Notes under the pieces: model-generated
The model's input: the letters and a program-made list of their open reading frames with translations, nothing else
The model's database searches: none
What the model was told of the DNA's origin: nothing
Made by a program: the position numbers and the translations under genes
Assembly: GCA_947502495.1 (NCBI GenBank)
Contig: CANNAC010000001.1
Location: forward strand, 310,001-374,000
Length of the DNA stretch: 64,000 nt
Direction of reading: 5' to 3'
Source of the DNA: an uncultured Flavobacteriaceae bacterium
GTDB lineage: Bacteria > Bacteroidota > Bacteroidia > Flavobacteriales > Flavobacteriaceae
In this document: positions 35,937 to 44,355 of the stretch, one piece after another
Layout: the number at the start of each line of letters is the position of its first letter
How positions within the stretch are numbered: the first letter of the stretch is position 1

Positions 35937-38513
35937 TTACTTGATGATTTTTCGAATAACTGTTGAGTTTGTATTGTTGTCTCTGATTTTTACAAAATAG
36001 GTACCGTTAGATAGTTGCTCTAAATTAGATACATTGATTATGTTATTATTAGCTTGTTGGTTTTTTAAGCTATTAATGAGTCTTCCGCTAATATCATATA
36101 AATCTATATCTATATTGTTATTAGCTAAGCTATTTGGTAATTTAATGTTTATGCTATTGTTAAAAGGGTTTGGATAAATAGCAAGGTTTTCTAAAATATT
36201 TTCAGTTATACTTAAAGTTCCTATAACAATATTTACAGTATAGTCTTCTACTTCTCCAAAATCAAAAGAAATACATGGCGCATCAGGTGTTACAGCATCA
36301 TCCATTAGTACTCGCATTCTAGTTGTTCCTGCTGTTAAACCAGAAGGTACAGTAAATTGCCCAGAAACACTTGCGTCTGAGCTTGCAGCATTTTGAAAAA
36401 TTCTTTCGTCTGTTGTAAAATCACCATCTCTATTATAATCTATCCAAACAGCGTACCCTTCACTGTAAGTATTTCCTCTTGGCCATTCTGGCGTTATTGT
36501 AATCGTATATTGCGTATCTATTTCTAAATTTGTAGGTGTGTCTTGTGTAAAATCTGAATAACCAGTGTCATTAGTTCCGTTGGTAGAAGTTTTAGACCAA
36601 GAACCAATTTGTACTTGTTTAATATATTCATAGCTATCATCACTACTACTAATAACACAATATTCTATTTGAGTTGTGAAAATAGTAGAAGGTGAAAAAA
36701 CAGAAGCAGGATTAGTACCACAAATAGAAGCTACTTGTACTTCGTATTCTACACCAACAGTTAATCCTGTAATCTCATACGTGGCACTAGTAAGTCCTGT
36801 AACTGTGGTCCAAGTAGAGCCACTAGTTGCTTTATACTGTAGATTGTAGCTATCTGCATCATCCGTCCATTCTATAGTTGCAGTTGTAGATCCAACAGTC
36901 GAAGCTGTTATTCCTGTTGGTACAGTATTACTTGGTACTAATAAAACATCAGCTAGCGAAATAGTTTGACCATCCCCAATAGTTTGATTTGTTAAAGTAA
37001 CCGATTGGTAACAAGGAGATTCTATTAAAATATCATAAGTGCCAGCTTTAATAGGTCTGTAAAAATCTCCATGAGAAATATCTGTAACTGTATGAGAATT
37101 ATATGCATCATGGCCAACAATAGTAATTGTCGCATCTAATGGATTATTGGTGTTAGCATCTAAAACAGCTCCTCTAAAACCATAAGTACCTTGTGTTAAA
37201 AAATCTACTAAGGCATCTCTGTTGTAGTACCAATAATCATCTAAACTACTTTCAGTTAAGATCTTTTGATCAGATAATTCAATAGTAATTTCTCTACATT
37301 GTTGATAGTAATTCATGTAATCTTGTCTTCCACCATAAACACGATACCATTCTGCACCATGCGTTACTCCAGGACTTTGTATGTAATCATGACCATGAGC
37401 TCCAGTTGAACCGTCCCAATCATCATCATCTGTCATGTAAGAAGATTTATAGCTATATGGTGCACCAGCTGTGCTACCGGAATTTGCATCTGTTTGCGCA
37501 TGTGTAGCATATTCAACAGAGACATGTTCAAACCAATCTCCATCGGAATGCGTGTATTGCTCTGCATATGCATTATCAAAAGGATAATTCACCAATTCTG
37601 TACCTCCATGAAAATTAGCAGCTAATACAAAGTGATTTGCATCTGCTAATGCCATAAAAGCTAAAGTTTCTGTTTGGTATACTTCCCCATCATCATGTGC
37701 TCCAGCTACATTATCTGGATAGTTTCTATTTAAATCTATGTTGTTACCATTTCCTCTTCTTGCGTTAATCACAGAAGTGTTACTAGCACTATTATGGTAT
37801 GTACCATCTGGATTTGCACTTGGGTTTATCCATATTTCTGCATTTTCTACTAAGTTTTTAATTCTCGCGTGATCTGCATGCGCAGGATTGCTATAAACAG
37901 TTAAAATATAATTGATTAGTGAAAGCATCATTGGGTAACCAGCAATTTCATCTCCATGCATAGAAGATGTAAGCATGATTTTTGGTTCTTGTTCATCTGT
38001 TGCTACATTATCCGAAATTTTCACAAATAATAATTCTTTGTCACCTTGTCCTGTAGCTCCAATACTTAATTTTTGAACTAAAGCAGGATAGTCATCTTCA
38101 AATTTTTGCATTTCAACTACGTATTCTGCATAGGTTGGGTAAGCATTAACAGGAAAAGTTAAAGCTGCTCTATTTGCAGTTCCACTTGTTAAAGGTCTTA
38201 CATCATAAATAATATTATAATCTACTTCATTTTCTTCTTTGGGAACAGTAAAAGGAATGTTTTTAGTTTCAAAAATTCTAAACTGTTTTTCGTTAGCCCA
38301 AGCAAGAAGTGTTTTTGTTTGGGCATTATAATTAACAATTGAAAAATCTCTAGAATACATTTCTATTTCTTTAGTATCATTTACTTGAAAAGCGAAAGTT
38401 AATTCACCTTGTTTAGAAATATATTTCTCGGCTTTTTGTTTTTCAGAAATTTGTGCGTTTACTGAAATGGTTGTTGTTAGTAATAATACCAACATTAAAG
38501 TAAGTTTTTTCAT
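35937..38513 (-). CDS. Secreted M14 zinc carboxypeptidase with FnIII, GEVED and T9SS sorting domains
   Basis: An 858-residue extracellular metallopeptidase (start at the ATG at 38513, giving a clean signal MKKLTLMLVLLL..NAQ; an ATG at 38534 adds seven residues). After a propeptide-like region, the M14 domain (about 120-420) has the zinc motif HGDE, the later zinc His in ANFHGG, substrate-binding NPDGT and RRGNGNNIDLNRNYP, and the catalytic Glu in EITIELSDQK. Then come a carboxypeptidase-regulatory-like domain, a fibronectin III domain (about 530-620), a GEVED domain (ending FDFGEVEDYTVNI) and a T9SS sorting signal (LAIYPNPFNNSINI). It probably trims peptides outside the cell. Confidence 0.92.
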   Translation of the reverse strand: MKKLTLMLVLLLTTTISVNAQISEKQKAEKYISKQGELTFAFQVNDTKEIEMYSRDFSIVNYNAQTKTLLAWANEKQFRIFETKNIPFTVPKEENEVDYNIIYDVRPLTSGTANRAALTFPVNAYPTYAEYVVEMQKFEDDYPALVQKLSIGATGQGDKELLFVKISDNVATDEQEPKIMLTSSMHGDEIAGYPMMLSLINYILTVYSNPAHADHARIKNLVENAEIWINPSANPDGTYHNSASNTSVINARRGNGNNIDLNRNYPDNVAGAHDDGEVYQTETLAFMALADANHFVLAANFHGGTELVNYPFDNAYAEQYTHSDGDWFEHVSVEYATHAQTDANSGSTAGAPYSYKSSYMTDDDDWDGSTGAHGHDYIQSPGVTHGAEWYRVYGGRQDYMNYYQQCREITIELSDQKILTESSLDDYWYYNRDALVDFLTQGTYGFRGAVLDANTNNPLDATITIVGHDAYNSHTVTDISHGDFYRPIKAGTYDILIESPCYQSVTLTNQTIGDGQTISLADVLLVPSNTVPTGITASTVGSTTATIEWTDDADSYNLQYKATSGSTWTTVTGLTSATYEITGLTVGVEYEVQVASICGTNPASVFSPSTIFTTQIEYCVISSSDDSYEYIKQVQIGSWSKTSTNGTNDTGYSDFTQDTPTNLEIDTQYTITITPEWPRGNTYSEGYAVWIDYNRDGDFTTDERIFQNAASSDASVSGQFTVPSGLTAGTTRMRVLMDDAVTPDAPCISFDFGEVEDYTVNIVIGTLSITENILENLAIYPNPFNNSINIKLPNSLANNNIDIDLYDISGRLINSLKNQQANNNIINVSNLEQLSNGTYFVKIRDNNTNSTVIRKIIK

Positions 38514-38863
38514 CAGAATTATGGGGTTTATCAATTAATTCGGTGCTAATATATATAATTTTTCAATAAAGCATCCTTGAAATGCAAAAAAATCCGACAA
38601 AATGTAAATTTTAACACTTTTTTCATTTTTTAAAAATAGAAAAGCCAGCATGTTTATACTGGCTTTTGTTAGAAATGAAAAGGGTTTAATTCGTTTGTTT
38701 ACAGTGGTTTTAGAATTGCTGTAGTCTTTTCTTTAAGGATATTAATCCGTTCTTTTGCGAAATTTTACAGTATCCGAAAATAAATAGTAGAGATACTCTT
38801 TTGGTATCTACAGATTTTCTACACCTATTTTTAACCCATATTGCAGCCGATGGCTTCAGTGAT
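38514..38863. other. 350-nt spacer with a hairpin
   Basis: Non-coding. It holds AAAAGCCAG / CTGGCTTTT (38640-38648 and 38659-38667), a likely terminator for the upstream-lying minus-strand gene (38864-40792), although it lies almost 200 nt past that stop. The 38514-38600 part is the A/T-rich leader of the carboxypeptidase gene, with a poor match to a -7 box (TATATTAG). Confidence 0.55.
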
Positions 38864-40792
38864 TTACTTCTTCACTACTTGTTTGGTTAACACTTTATTT
38901 TTATTGTCGTCTAAAAACTGAACGATATATAATCCCGTAGGAAAACTAGAAAGATCTATTTTTCCTGTATTTTCATTAAAAGTATACTTTCCAATGGTTT
39001 GCCCGATAGTATTATATAGGAGTGCTTCAGATATTTTTTTAGAAGCTTTGAAATGGATGTAATCTTCTGTTGGGTTTGGATACACAAATAATAGGTGTTC
39101 ACTTTCTATAGCTTCTGTGCTTAATGTATTATCTGTAATTTCAACGTTTCTTGTTGTGCTATAATAGCCATTTGGGTACGTTGTAGATGTTGGTCCAAAA
39201 GAATAAGTAACGGTATATGTATCCACTAATGAATTGGATGCATCTATTTCTCCTGTATTAGCGTCTATAGTTAATCCTGCTGTGCTAGTAAATATTCCAT
39301 TAGAAACTCCATCTATTGTTGGTGACGGGTCTGTATCTGTTACGTCATATGTGGCAGATCCATAATTAAAAACGGTAAAATCATTATAATGTATATCGAT
39401 ATAGTTTAGTACTACATTGGCATAATCAATAGCAAAAGGTTCTAGTGTGCTTCCTACATCTCTAACACGTCTATTTACTTCAGTCATAATACCATCTATG
39501 GTACCACCACCACCTAGACCATCACTTGTGGCAGGACCAGAACCATGACGTTCATTATTGTAATAAAAACCACTAAAGTAATTGCTGTTATTTGGTGCAG
39601 TATCATTACAACTGTCGCTTCCACCATAAAAGTTACTTGGCGTTGCTCGGTATCCATTCGTTCCATTTCTTCCACATTCTGGATAATTCTGACTTGCATA
39701 ATAAGTACCTGGCGCATCGTGAAATAAGGCACCTAAACTGTTAGAGCCTCTAACTAATTCTTCTTGCGTAAAATTATTAATATTATCGGCAACAAGACTT
39801 GTTATGGAAGAACCAGTTACTGTATTTAAATGATTGGTAGTTGTATTTGTTAAATCACTACGTGAAATTCTATAACCAATTTCAATTCTAGGCACCGTAT
39901 GGCTTTGACCATGTAAATCTATATAAAGACCTTTTTCCCAATTAGTATTTACAGAAGCACTAGCATCATCAATAAATTGGTGCCAAGCATTCCAGTAATA
40001 TAGAGCTTGATTAGTATCGTTTGCATTGGTGTTACTACTACAAGTAGATTCATTAACTTCTCTATTTGGATCTAGTTTTATTCTATTTAAGTTATTTATT
40101 ATAACATGTGCATATCCACCAGTTTGTTGAAAAATTTCATCTTGAATTGCTCTAATTAATATTGCCGTATTGTCATCAGGCTCATTAGTACCGCAGCTTC
40201 TATTTGGTAAGGAACCAGAAGTAATAGTTCCGCCATGAGGAGCTGAAATTATTATAGGTAAGTTACCATGTATGTATTCGATATAATTATTTCCACTACC
40301 ATCAAATTCTGAAACTCCTGGGGCAAGTGGAATAGGAGGAGCAGGATCTTCAACAGCAAAATTTATTGTTTCTGTTATTTCTGTATTTGTACCACTAGTG
40401 CTAAAATTACCATCAAAGTTTACAACCGATACGCCATCTACAGTAATAGACATGTTTCCATTACCATTCCAACCATCTCCATAGGTATCATATACTATTA
40501 CATAATAACCAGTTCCTTCTGGGGAGTTTGCATTATTTGTTAAACCAGAATATGTTTCTGAAGTGTTATACGGATTTGCAGCAACTCCGGAACCATCATA
40601 GCCATTATCAATTATTGGAGTTAGAAGTGTGTCATCTCCAGTTGCTAATGTGCCATTGGAGTTGTATAGCTCTACTTTGTTTTCTGTGGACCATTGTGGC
40701 CAATCTACCGTTATAACAACATCGGATGTTTGTGCTTGTATAGCTATTGTTGCGTACAAGAATAAGCTAAGAAATAGTAAACTTCTTTTCAT
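38864..40792 (-). CDS. Secreted N-formylglutamate-amidohydrolase-like protein with T9SS sorting domain
   Basis: A 642-residue protein with a signal peptide (cleavage near AIQAQ). Residues about 22-150 form a beta domain with the YDTYGDGWNG motif seen in secreted Bacteroidota proteins. The central part (about 165-470) resembles the N-formylglutamate amidohydrolase fold: IIISAPHGG (metal His), KLDPNREVN and YIDLHGQSH. The C-terminus is a T9SS type A signal (LFVYPNPTEDYIHF, LPTGLYIVQF-like, KQVVKK). Cytosolic relatives act in His degradation; an exported version must have another substrate, perhaps formylated or amide-bearing peptides. Confidence 0.75.
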   Translation of the reverse strand: MKRSLLFLSLFLYATIAIQAQTSDVVITVDWPQWSTENKVELYNSNGTLATGDDTLLTPIIDNGYDGSGVAANPYNTSETYSGLTNNANSPEGTGYYVIVYDTYGDGWNGNGNMSITVDGVSVVNFDGNFSTSGTNTEITETINFAVEDPAPPIPLAPGVSEFDGSGNNYIEYIHGNLPIIISAPHGGTITSGSLPNRSCGTNEPDDNTAILIRAIQDEIFQQTGGYAHVIINNLNRIKLDPNREVNESTCSSNTNANDTNQALYYWNAWHQFIDDASASVNTNWEKGLYIDLHGQSHTVPRIEIGYRISRSDLTNTTTNHLNTVTGSSITSLVADNINNFTQEELVRGSNSLGALFHDAPGTYYASQNYPECGRNGTNGYRATPSNFYGGSDSCNDTAPNNSNYFSGFYYNNERHGSGPATSDGLGGGGTIDGIMTEVNRRVRDVGSTLEPFAIDYANVVLNYIDIHYNDFTVFNYGSATYDVTDTDPSPTIDGVSNGIFTSTAGLTIDANTGEIDASNSLVDTYTVTYSFGPTSTTYPNGYYSTTRNVEITDNTLSTEAIESEHLLFVYPNPTEDYIHFKASKKISEALLYNTIGQTIGKYTFNENTGKIDLSSFPTGLYIVQFLDDNKNKVLTKQVVKK

Positions 40793-40977
40793 GATTTGGA
40801 GTTTTTAATTTGGAGTAAAATTATTATATTTTATCTCGCTCACGAATATATACTAAATTTTATAAAAACATCTTTAAAGCGCAATAAAAACCGATGAAAA
40901 GCATAAATAAGACTGTTTAGCGAGGAAGAAGTACTTCTGTGAATAATCCTTTTTTCATGTAATCTATAAGATAGACT

Positions 40978-42318
40978 TTATAGAAGTGCTTTCATTTTAG
41001 TCCTCAAAATCTTCTGTACATCTAAATTATCCTTTTGCGGAATCAAAAAGTTTTCTAAATCATCAGGAGTATTAACCTGTTCCGATTTATCTAGAAATCC
41101 GTAGCCCAAATACACATTGTTTTTAATGAGTACAAAAGCTTCCTCTTGGCTATTTCGTCCTTTTTGTTTGAGCACTAAATCTTGTTTGCTTTCCATAGTA
41201 TGGGTAATTGCTGCTAGTACACGTGTATTATAATCGCTTACCGTTTCATTGCCGCAACAAACCCCTTTACATGTGGTTATTTTATAATGCGAACATTGGG
41301 CAACAGCTTCTTGTAAGTGACAAAATTTCGGACATAATTCAAACTCTGTACACATTTTTTCTAGGTACTGTCGGCAATCAGCAATTGTAGAAAAGGTTTG
41401 CAATGCATTAGGTGTGGCTTTTAATGTATTGTAGGCTAAATGTTTTATTCCTTTTCTATCTTCATAACTAAAAATAGCATACGCTTTTGGTGCGCGTTTA
41501 GAAACCACATTAAACTCTGGATAATGTTGTTTAATGGCAGCATCTTCCATTAGGAAAGCGATAAGTTCACTACCTGATAATTCAAAGTCAATATCTGAAG
41601 TTTCCCTGCATAGATCTAAAGATTTCTGTGTTTTACTGTAAAAGTGACTTAAAACTCGTTTTTTAATGTTTTTCGCTTTTCCGATGTAAAGGATAGTACC
41701 TTTCTTATTTTTAAAGTAATAAATACCTGCTTTATCGGATAGGTTATTAAACACGGAAGTCGGTAAATGTGAAGGTAGTGTCGCTTCTTTAGACGTTTTC
41801 TTTAAGAATTCATTAAAAACCGTTTCTGCTCCTTCTTTTTGCAATAGCATTTCAAACAAAACAACCGTTGCTTCTGCATCACCTCTAGCGCGGTGTCTGC
41901 CAACAATATCAATATGCAATGCTGCGCAAAGTTTTCCTAAGCTATACGATTTATGTCCCGGAATTAGCTTTCGTGACAAACGAATAGTACATAGTTTCTT
42001 TCGGTTGAAATCCATACCTAAATCCTTGAATTCATTGCGTATCACATTATAATCAAAGTTGACATTATGCGCGACAAAAGTCGTATCTTCGGTAATAGCC
42101 AACACATCGTCTGCGATTTCCGAAAAAGTAGGCGCATTAGCAACCATCGCATTATCGATTCCGGTTAACGAAGTGATATATACTGGGATAATTACTTCCG
42201 GATTAACAAGGGATGTAAATTCATCTACAATTTGTTTTCCATCGTATTTAAAAATGGAAATCTCTGTAATTCGGTTACTAGTTCCACTAGTTTCCACATC
42301 AATAATGGTATATGTCAT
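40978..42318 (-). CDS. DnaQ-like DEDDh exonuclease fused to GIY-YIG nuclease (UvrC/Cho-like)
   Basis: A 446-residue DNA nuclease with two domains. Residues 1-165 are a DEDDh exonuclease: Asp7 and Glu9 in IIDVETSG, Asp89 in HNVNFD, His142 and Asp147 in RHRARGDAEA. Residues about 195-280 are a GIY-YIG endonuclease, with GIYYF at 198 and YIGKAKNIKKR at 211. A C-terminal region has a Cys/His cluster (CSHYK, CKGVCC) as in UvrC/Cho relatives. Its start overlaps the stop of the S24 repressor gene by 4 nt (ATGA), so it is translated from the repressor's message. Likely role: DNA repair or proofreading within an SOS-like regulon. Confidence 0.88.
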   Translation of the reverse strand: MTYTIIDVETSGTSNRITEISIFKYDGKQIVDEFTSLVNPEVIIPVYITSLTGIDNAMVANAPTFSEIADDVLAITEDTTFVAHNVNFDYNVIRNEFKDLGMDFNRKKLCTIRLSRKLIPGHKSYSLGKLCAALHIDIVGRHRARGDAEATVVLFEMLLQKEGAETVFNEFLKKTSKEATLPSHLPTSVFNNLSDKAGIYYFKNKKGTILYIGKAKNIKKRVLSHFYSKTQKSLDLCRETSDIDFELSGSELIAFLMEDAAIKQHYPEFNVVSKRAPKAYAIFSYEDRKGIKHLAYNTLKATPNALQTFSTIADCRQYLEKMCTEFELCPKFCHLQEAVAQCSHYKITTCKGVCCGNETVSDYNTRVLAAITHTMESKQDLVLKQKGRNSQEEAFVLIKNNVYLGYGFLDKSEQVNTPDDLENFLIPQKDNLDVQKILRTKMKALL

Positions 42319-43088
42319 CTTATAATTCGTTCTAAAGCTTTTAATTCTACGCCCAATTCCGTAAACATACCAAGAATACTACTAATTTTTAGTTCTTCTT
42401 CGGTGTATTCTTGGGTGTTAATACTACAAGTAAATTCCCAAAGTTCTAAAACTTCATTAATTGGCACACTGTAATCGTTGTATACTTTATTGTCTGACAT
42501 GAGTAACAAAGAACCATTCAAATCAATATTATTATACACCCGTTTATACACCATACCATCATTTAAGGTGATTAAAACATAGGTTTTACCCGTTTTAATA
42601 TCGCTTCTATTTTCTACAAAACGCCCAATAACAAAAGCGCCATCTTTCATTGGGAGCATCGAATCTCCTTTTATAGGAAAGGCACGATGTTTTCCTGTTG
42701 GTAAAAAAGGTAGTTTTATTTTTTGAAGTTGCTCAATATATTCCGGATCGTCATATCCTGCCAAATATCCTGCGGAAGCTTTTACAGGAACAATTTCAAT
42801 TAGATTTTCATTGTCGCTATCTACAGTAATAGGAAATAAAACACGCTGGTTTCCTAATTCGATAAACGAAGTGTCTTTTGCTTTCGTTAAATCATTTCGA
42901 AGTAAAATATCTATAGGAAGTTTAAAATAATCCGACAACTGAATGAGCATTTCAATAGTAGGCGCAGAGCGACCTTCTTCGTAAGAACTTATACGTGATC
43001 GGGTTACCTGTAAATCTTCCGCAAGCACTTCTTGCGTAACTCCTTTTAAGCTTCTTAAATGACGAATGTTTTTAGATATAAATTTCAT
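42315..43088 (-). CDS. LexA/UmuD-like S24 repressor with XRE-type HTH
   Basis: A 257-residue transcription factor. Residues 1-62 form a Cro/CI-type HTH (TQEVLAEDLQVTRSRISSYEEGRSAPT). Residues about 95-225 form a peptidase S24 domain with the complete autocleavage set: Ala106-Gly107 in KASAGY, nucleophile Ser143 in IKGDSMLP and Lys182 in MVYKRVY. The spacings (37 and 39) are close to LexA (35 and 37). It should repress itself, the overlapping nuclease and the divergent polymerases, and be inactivated by RecA filaments. A -7 box (TATATTTG) lies 7 nt before its ATG. Confidence 0.9.
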   Translation of the reverse strand: MKFISKNIRHLRSLKGVTQEVLAEDLQVTRSRISSYEEGRSAPTIEMLIQLSDYFKLPIDILLRNDLTKAKDTSFIELGNQRVLFPITVDSDNENLIEIVPVKASAGYLAGYDDPEYIEQLQKIKLPFLPTGKHRAFPIKGDSMLPMKDGAFVIGRFVENRSDIKTGKTYVLITLNDGMVYKRVYNNIDLNGSLLLMSDNKVYNDYSVPINEVLELWEFTCSINTQEYTEEELKISSILGMFTELGVELKALERIIR

Positions 43089-43095
43089 AATGCTA

Positions 43096-43136
43096 CAAAT
43101 ATAAGCAATAATTGCTTACAAATGTAGCTAGCTTTG
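43096..43136. promoter_or_regulatory. Divergent SOS-like operator/promoter
   Basis: A perfect palindrome TAAGCAAT-A-ATTGCTTA (43102-43118) is flanked by two -7 boxes pointing outward: TATATTTG on minus (43103-43096) for the repressor operon and TAGCTTTG on plus (43129-43136) for dinB. The repressor's box overlaps the palindrome by two bases, so a bound repressor would cover it. A flanking near-repeat (CTACAAAT and AAATGTAG) adds outer symmetry. Confidence 0.75.
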
Positions 43137-43140
43137 TAGT

Positions 43141-44355
43141 ATGAGAAAAAATATTTTGCATCTGGATTTAGATACGTTTTTTGTGTCTTGTGAACGCTTG
43201 ATTGATAGTCGGTTACAGAAAAGGCCATTACTCGTTGGAGGCACAGGAGATAGAGGTGTTGTGGCTGCTTGTAGCTATGAAACGAGACGTTTTGGTGTAC
43301 ATTCTGGTATGGCAATGAAGGTGGCAAGACGTTTATGTCCGGAAGCAGTGGTTATTCGCGGCAATGCTTCCATTTATACCAAACAATCGCATCTGGTGAC
43401 CGAAATTATTAAAGAGAAAGTTCCCCTTTTTGAAAAGGCGAGTATCGATGAGTTTTATGCCGATTTGAGCGGTATGGACACCTTTTTTGGGAGTTATAAA
43501 TATGCTTCGGAATTGAGAGCAACTATCATTCGAGAAACCGGTTTACCTATTTCTTTCGGATTATCGACAAATAAAATGGTGTCTAAAGTGGCGACAGGGG
43601 AAGCGAAACCGAATAACCAATTGCAAATAGATCCTGGTTTTGAAAAATCGTTTTTAGCACCTTTATCGATTAAGAAAATACCTTCGGTTGGAACGAAAAC
43701 CTATCAGATTTTAAGAAACCTAGGAATAGATACCGTTCGTATGGTACAACAAATGCCAGTAGAAATGCTAGTTAGCGCCTTGGGAGTAAATGGTAGAACG
43801 ATTTGGAGACGTGCCAATGGCATCGATAATCCGCCATTAATTCCTTTTCATGAACGGAAATCTATTTCTACAGAACGCACGTTTACCAAAGACACCATTG
43901 ATGTAGCTAAATTACGAACGACCGTTTTTGCCATGGCCGAAAATCTAGCCTATCAATTGCGAAAAGGCGAAAAGCTAACCGCTTGCATTAGTGTGAAGAT
44001 TCGCTATTCCGATTTTAATACCTATACCAAACAGCATAAAATTCCGTATACCAGTGCAGACCATGTGCTTATTCCTAAGATTTTAGAACTCTTTGATCAG
44101 CTGTATCAACGTCGATTATTAATACGATTAGTCGGTGTAAAGTTCACGCATATTGTAAGTGGGAATTATCAAATTAACCTTTTTGATGATACCGAAGAAA
44201 TGCTGCGTTTGTATCATGCTATGGATACCATAAGAGGAAAATATGGCGAATTAAGTATACAAAAAGCAGGATCGATAGGCGCAAAAACGATAGGGCGTTT
44301 TAATAATCCCTTTAATGGAGAACCACCAATTGTTTTAGCACATAGAAAACTATAA
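43141..44355 (+). CDS. dinB: Y-family translesion DNA polymerase (DinB/Pol IV type)
   Basis: A 404-residue Y-family polymerase. The catalytic acidic residues are intact (LDLDTFF, residues 8-12; SIDEFYADL near 101-109), unlike ImuB proteins, which lose them. The CSYETRRFGV finger motif and the helix-hairpin-helix SVGTKTYQILRNLGI are present. Gln344 starts a beta-clamp-binding motif QINLFDD. It should bypass lesions with low fidelity. It is divergent from the S24 repressor; its stop overlaps the dnaE-type start (TAATG), so the two are coupled. The -7 box ends 4 nt before the ATG, making a leaderless mRNA likely. Confidence 0.93.
   Translation: MRKNILHLDLDTFFVSCERLIDSRLQKRPLLVGGTGDRGVVAACSYETRRFGVHSGMAMKVARRLCPEAVVIRGNASIYTKQSHLVTEIIKEKVPLFEKASIDEFYADLSGMDTFFGSYKYASELRATIIRETGLPISFGLSTNKMVSKVATGEAKPNNQLQIDPGFEKSFLAPLSIKKIPSVGTKTYQILRNLGIDTVRMVQQMPVEMLVSALGVNGRTIWRRANGIDNPPLIPFHERKSISTERTFTKDTIDVAKLRTTVFAMAENLAYQLRKGEKLTACISVKIRYSDFNTYTKQHKIPYTSADHVLIPKILELFDQLYQRRLLIRLVGVKFTHIVSGNYQINLFDDTEEMLRLYHAMDTIRGKYGELSIQKAGSIGAKTIGRFNNPFNGEPPIVLAHRKL

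Noticed and set aside
43141-44355. ImuB identity for the Y-family polymerase
   Set aside because: ImuB lacks the catalytic acids; here LDLDTFF and SIDEFY are intact, so DinB/Pol IV is the better name.
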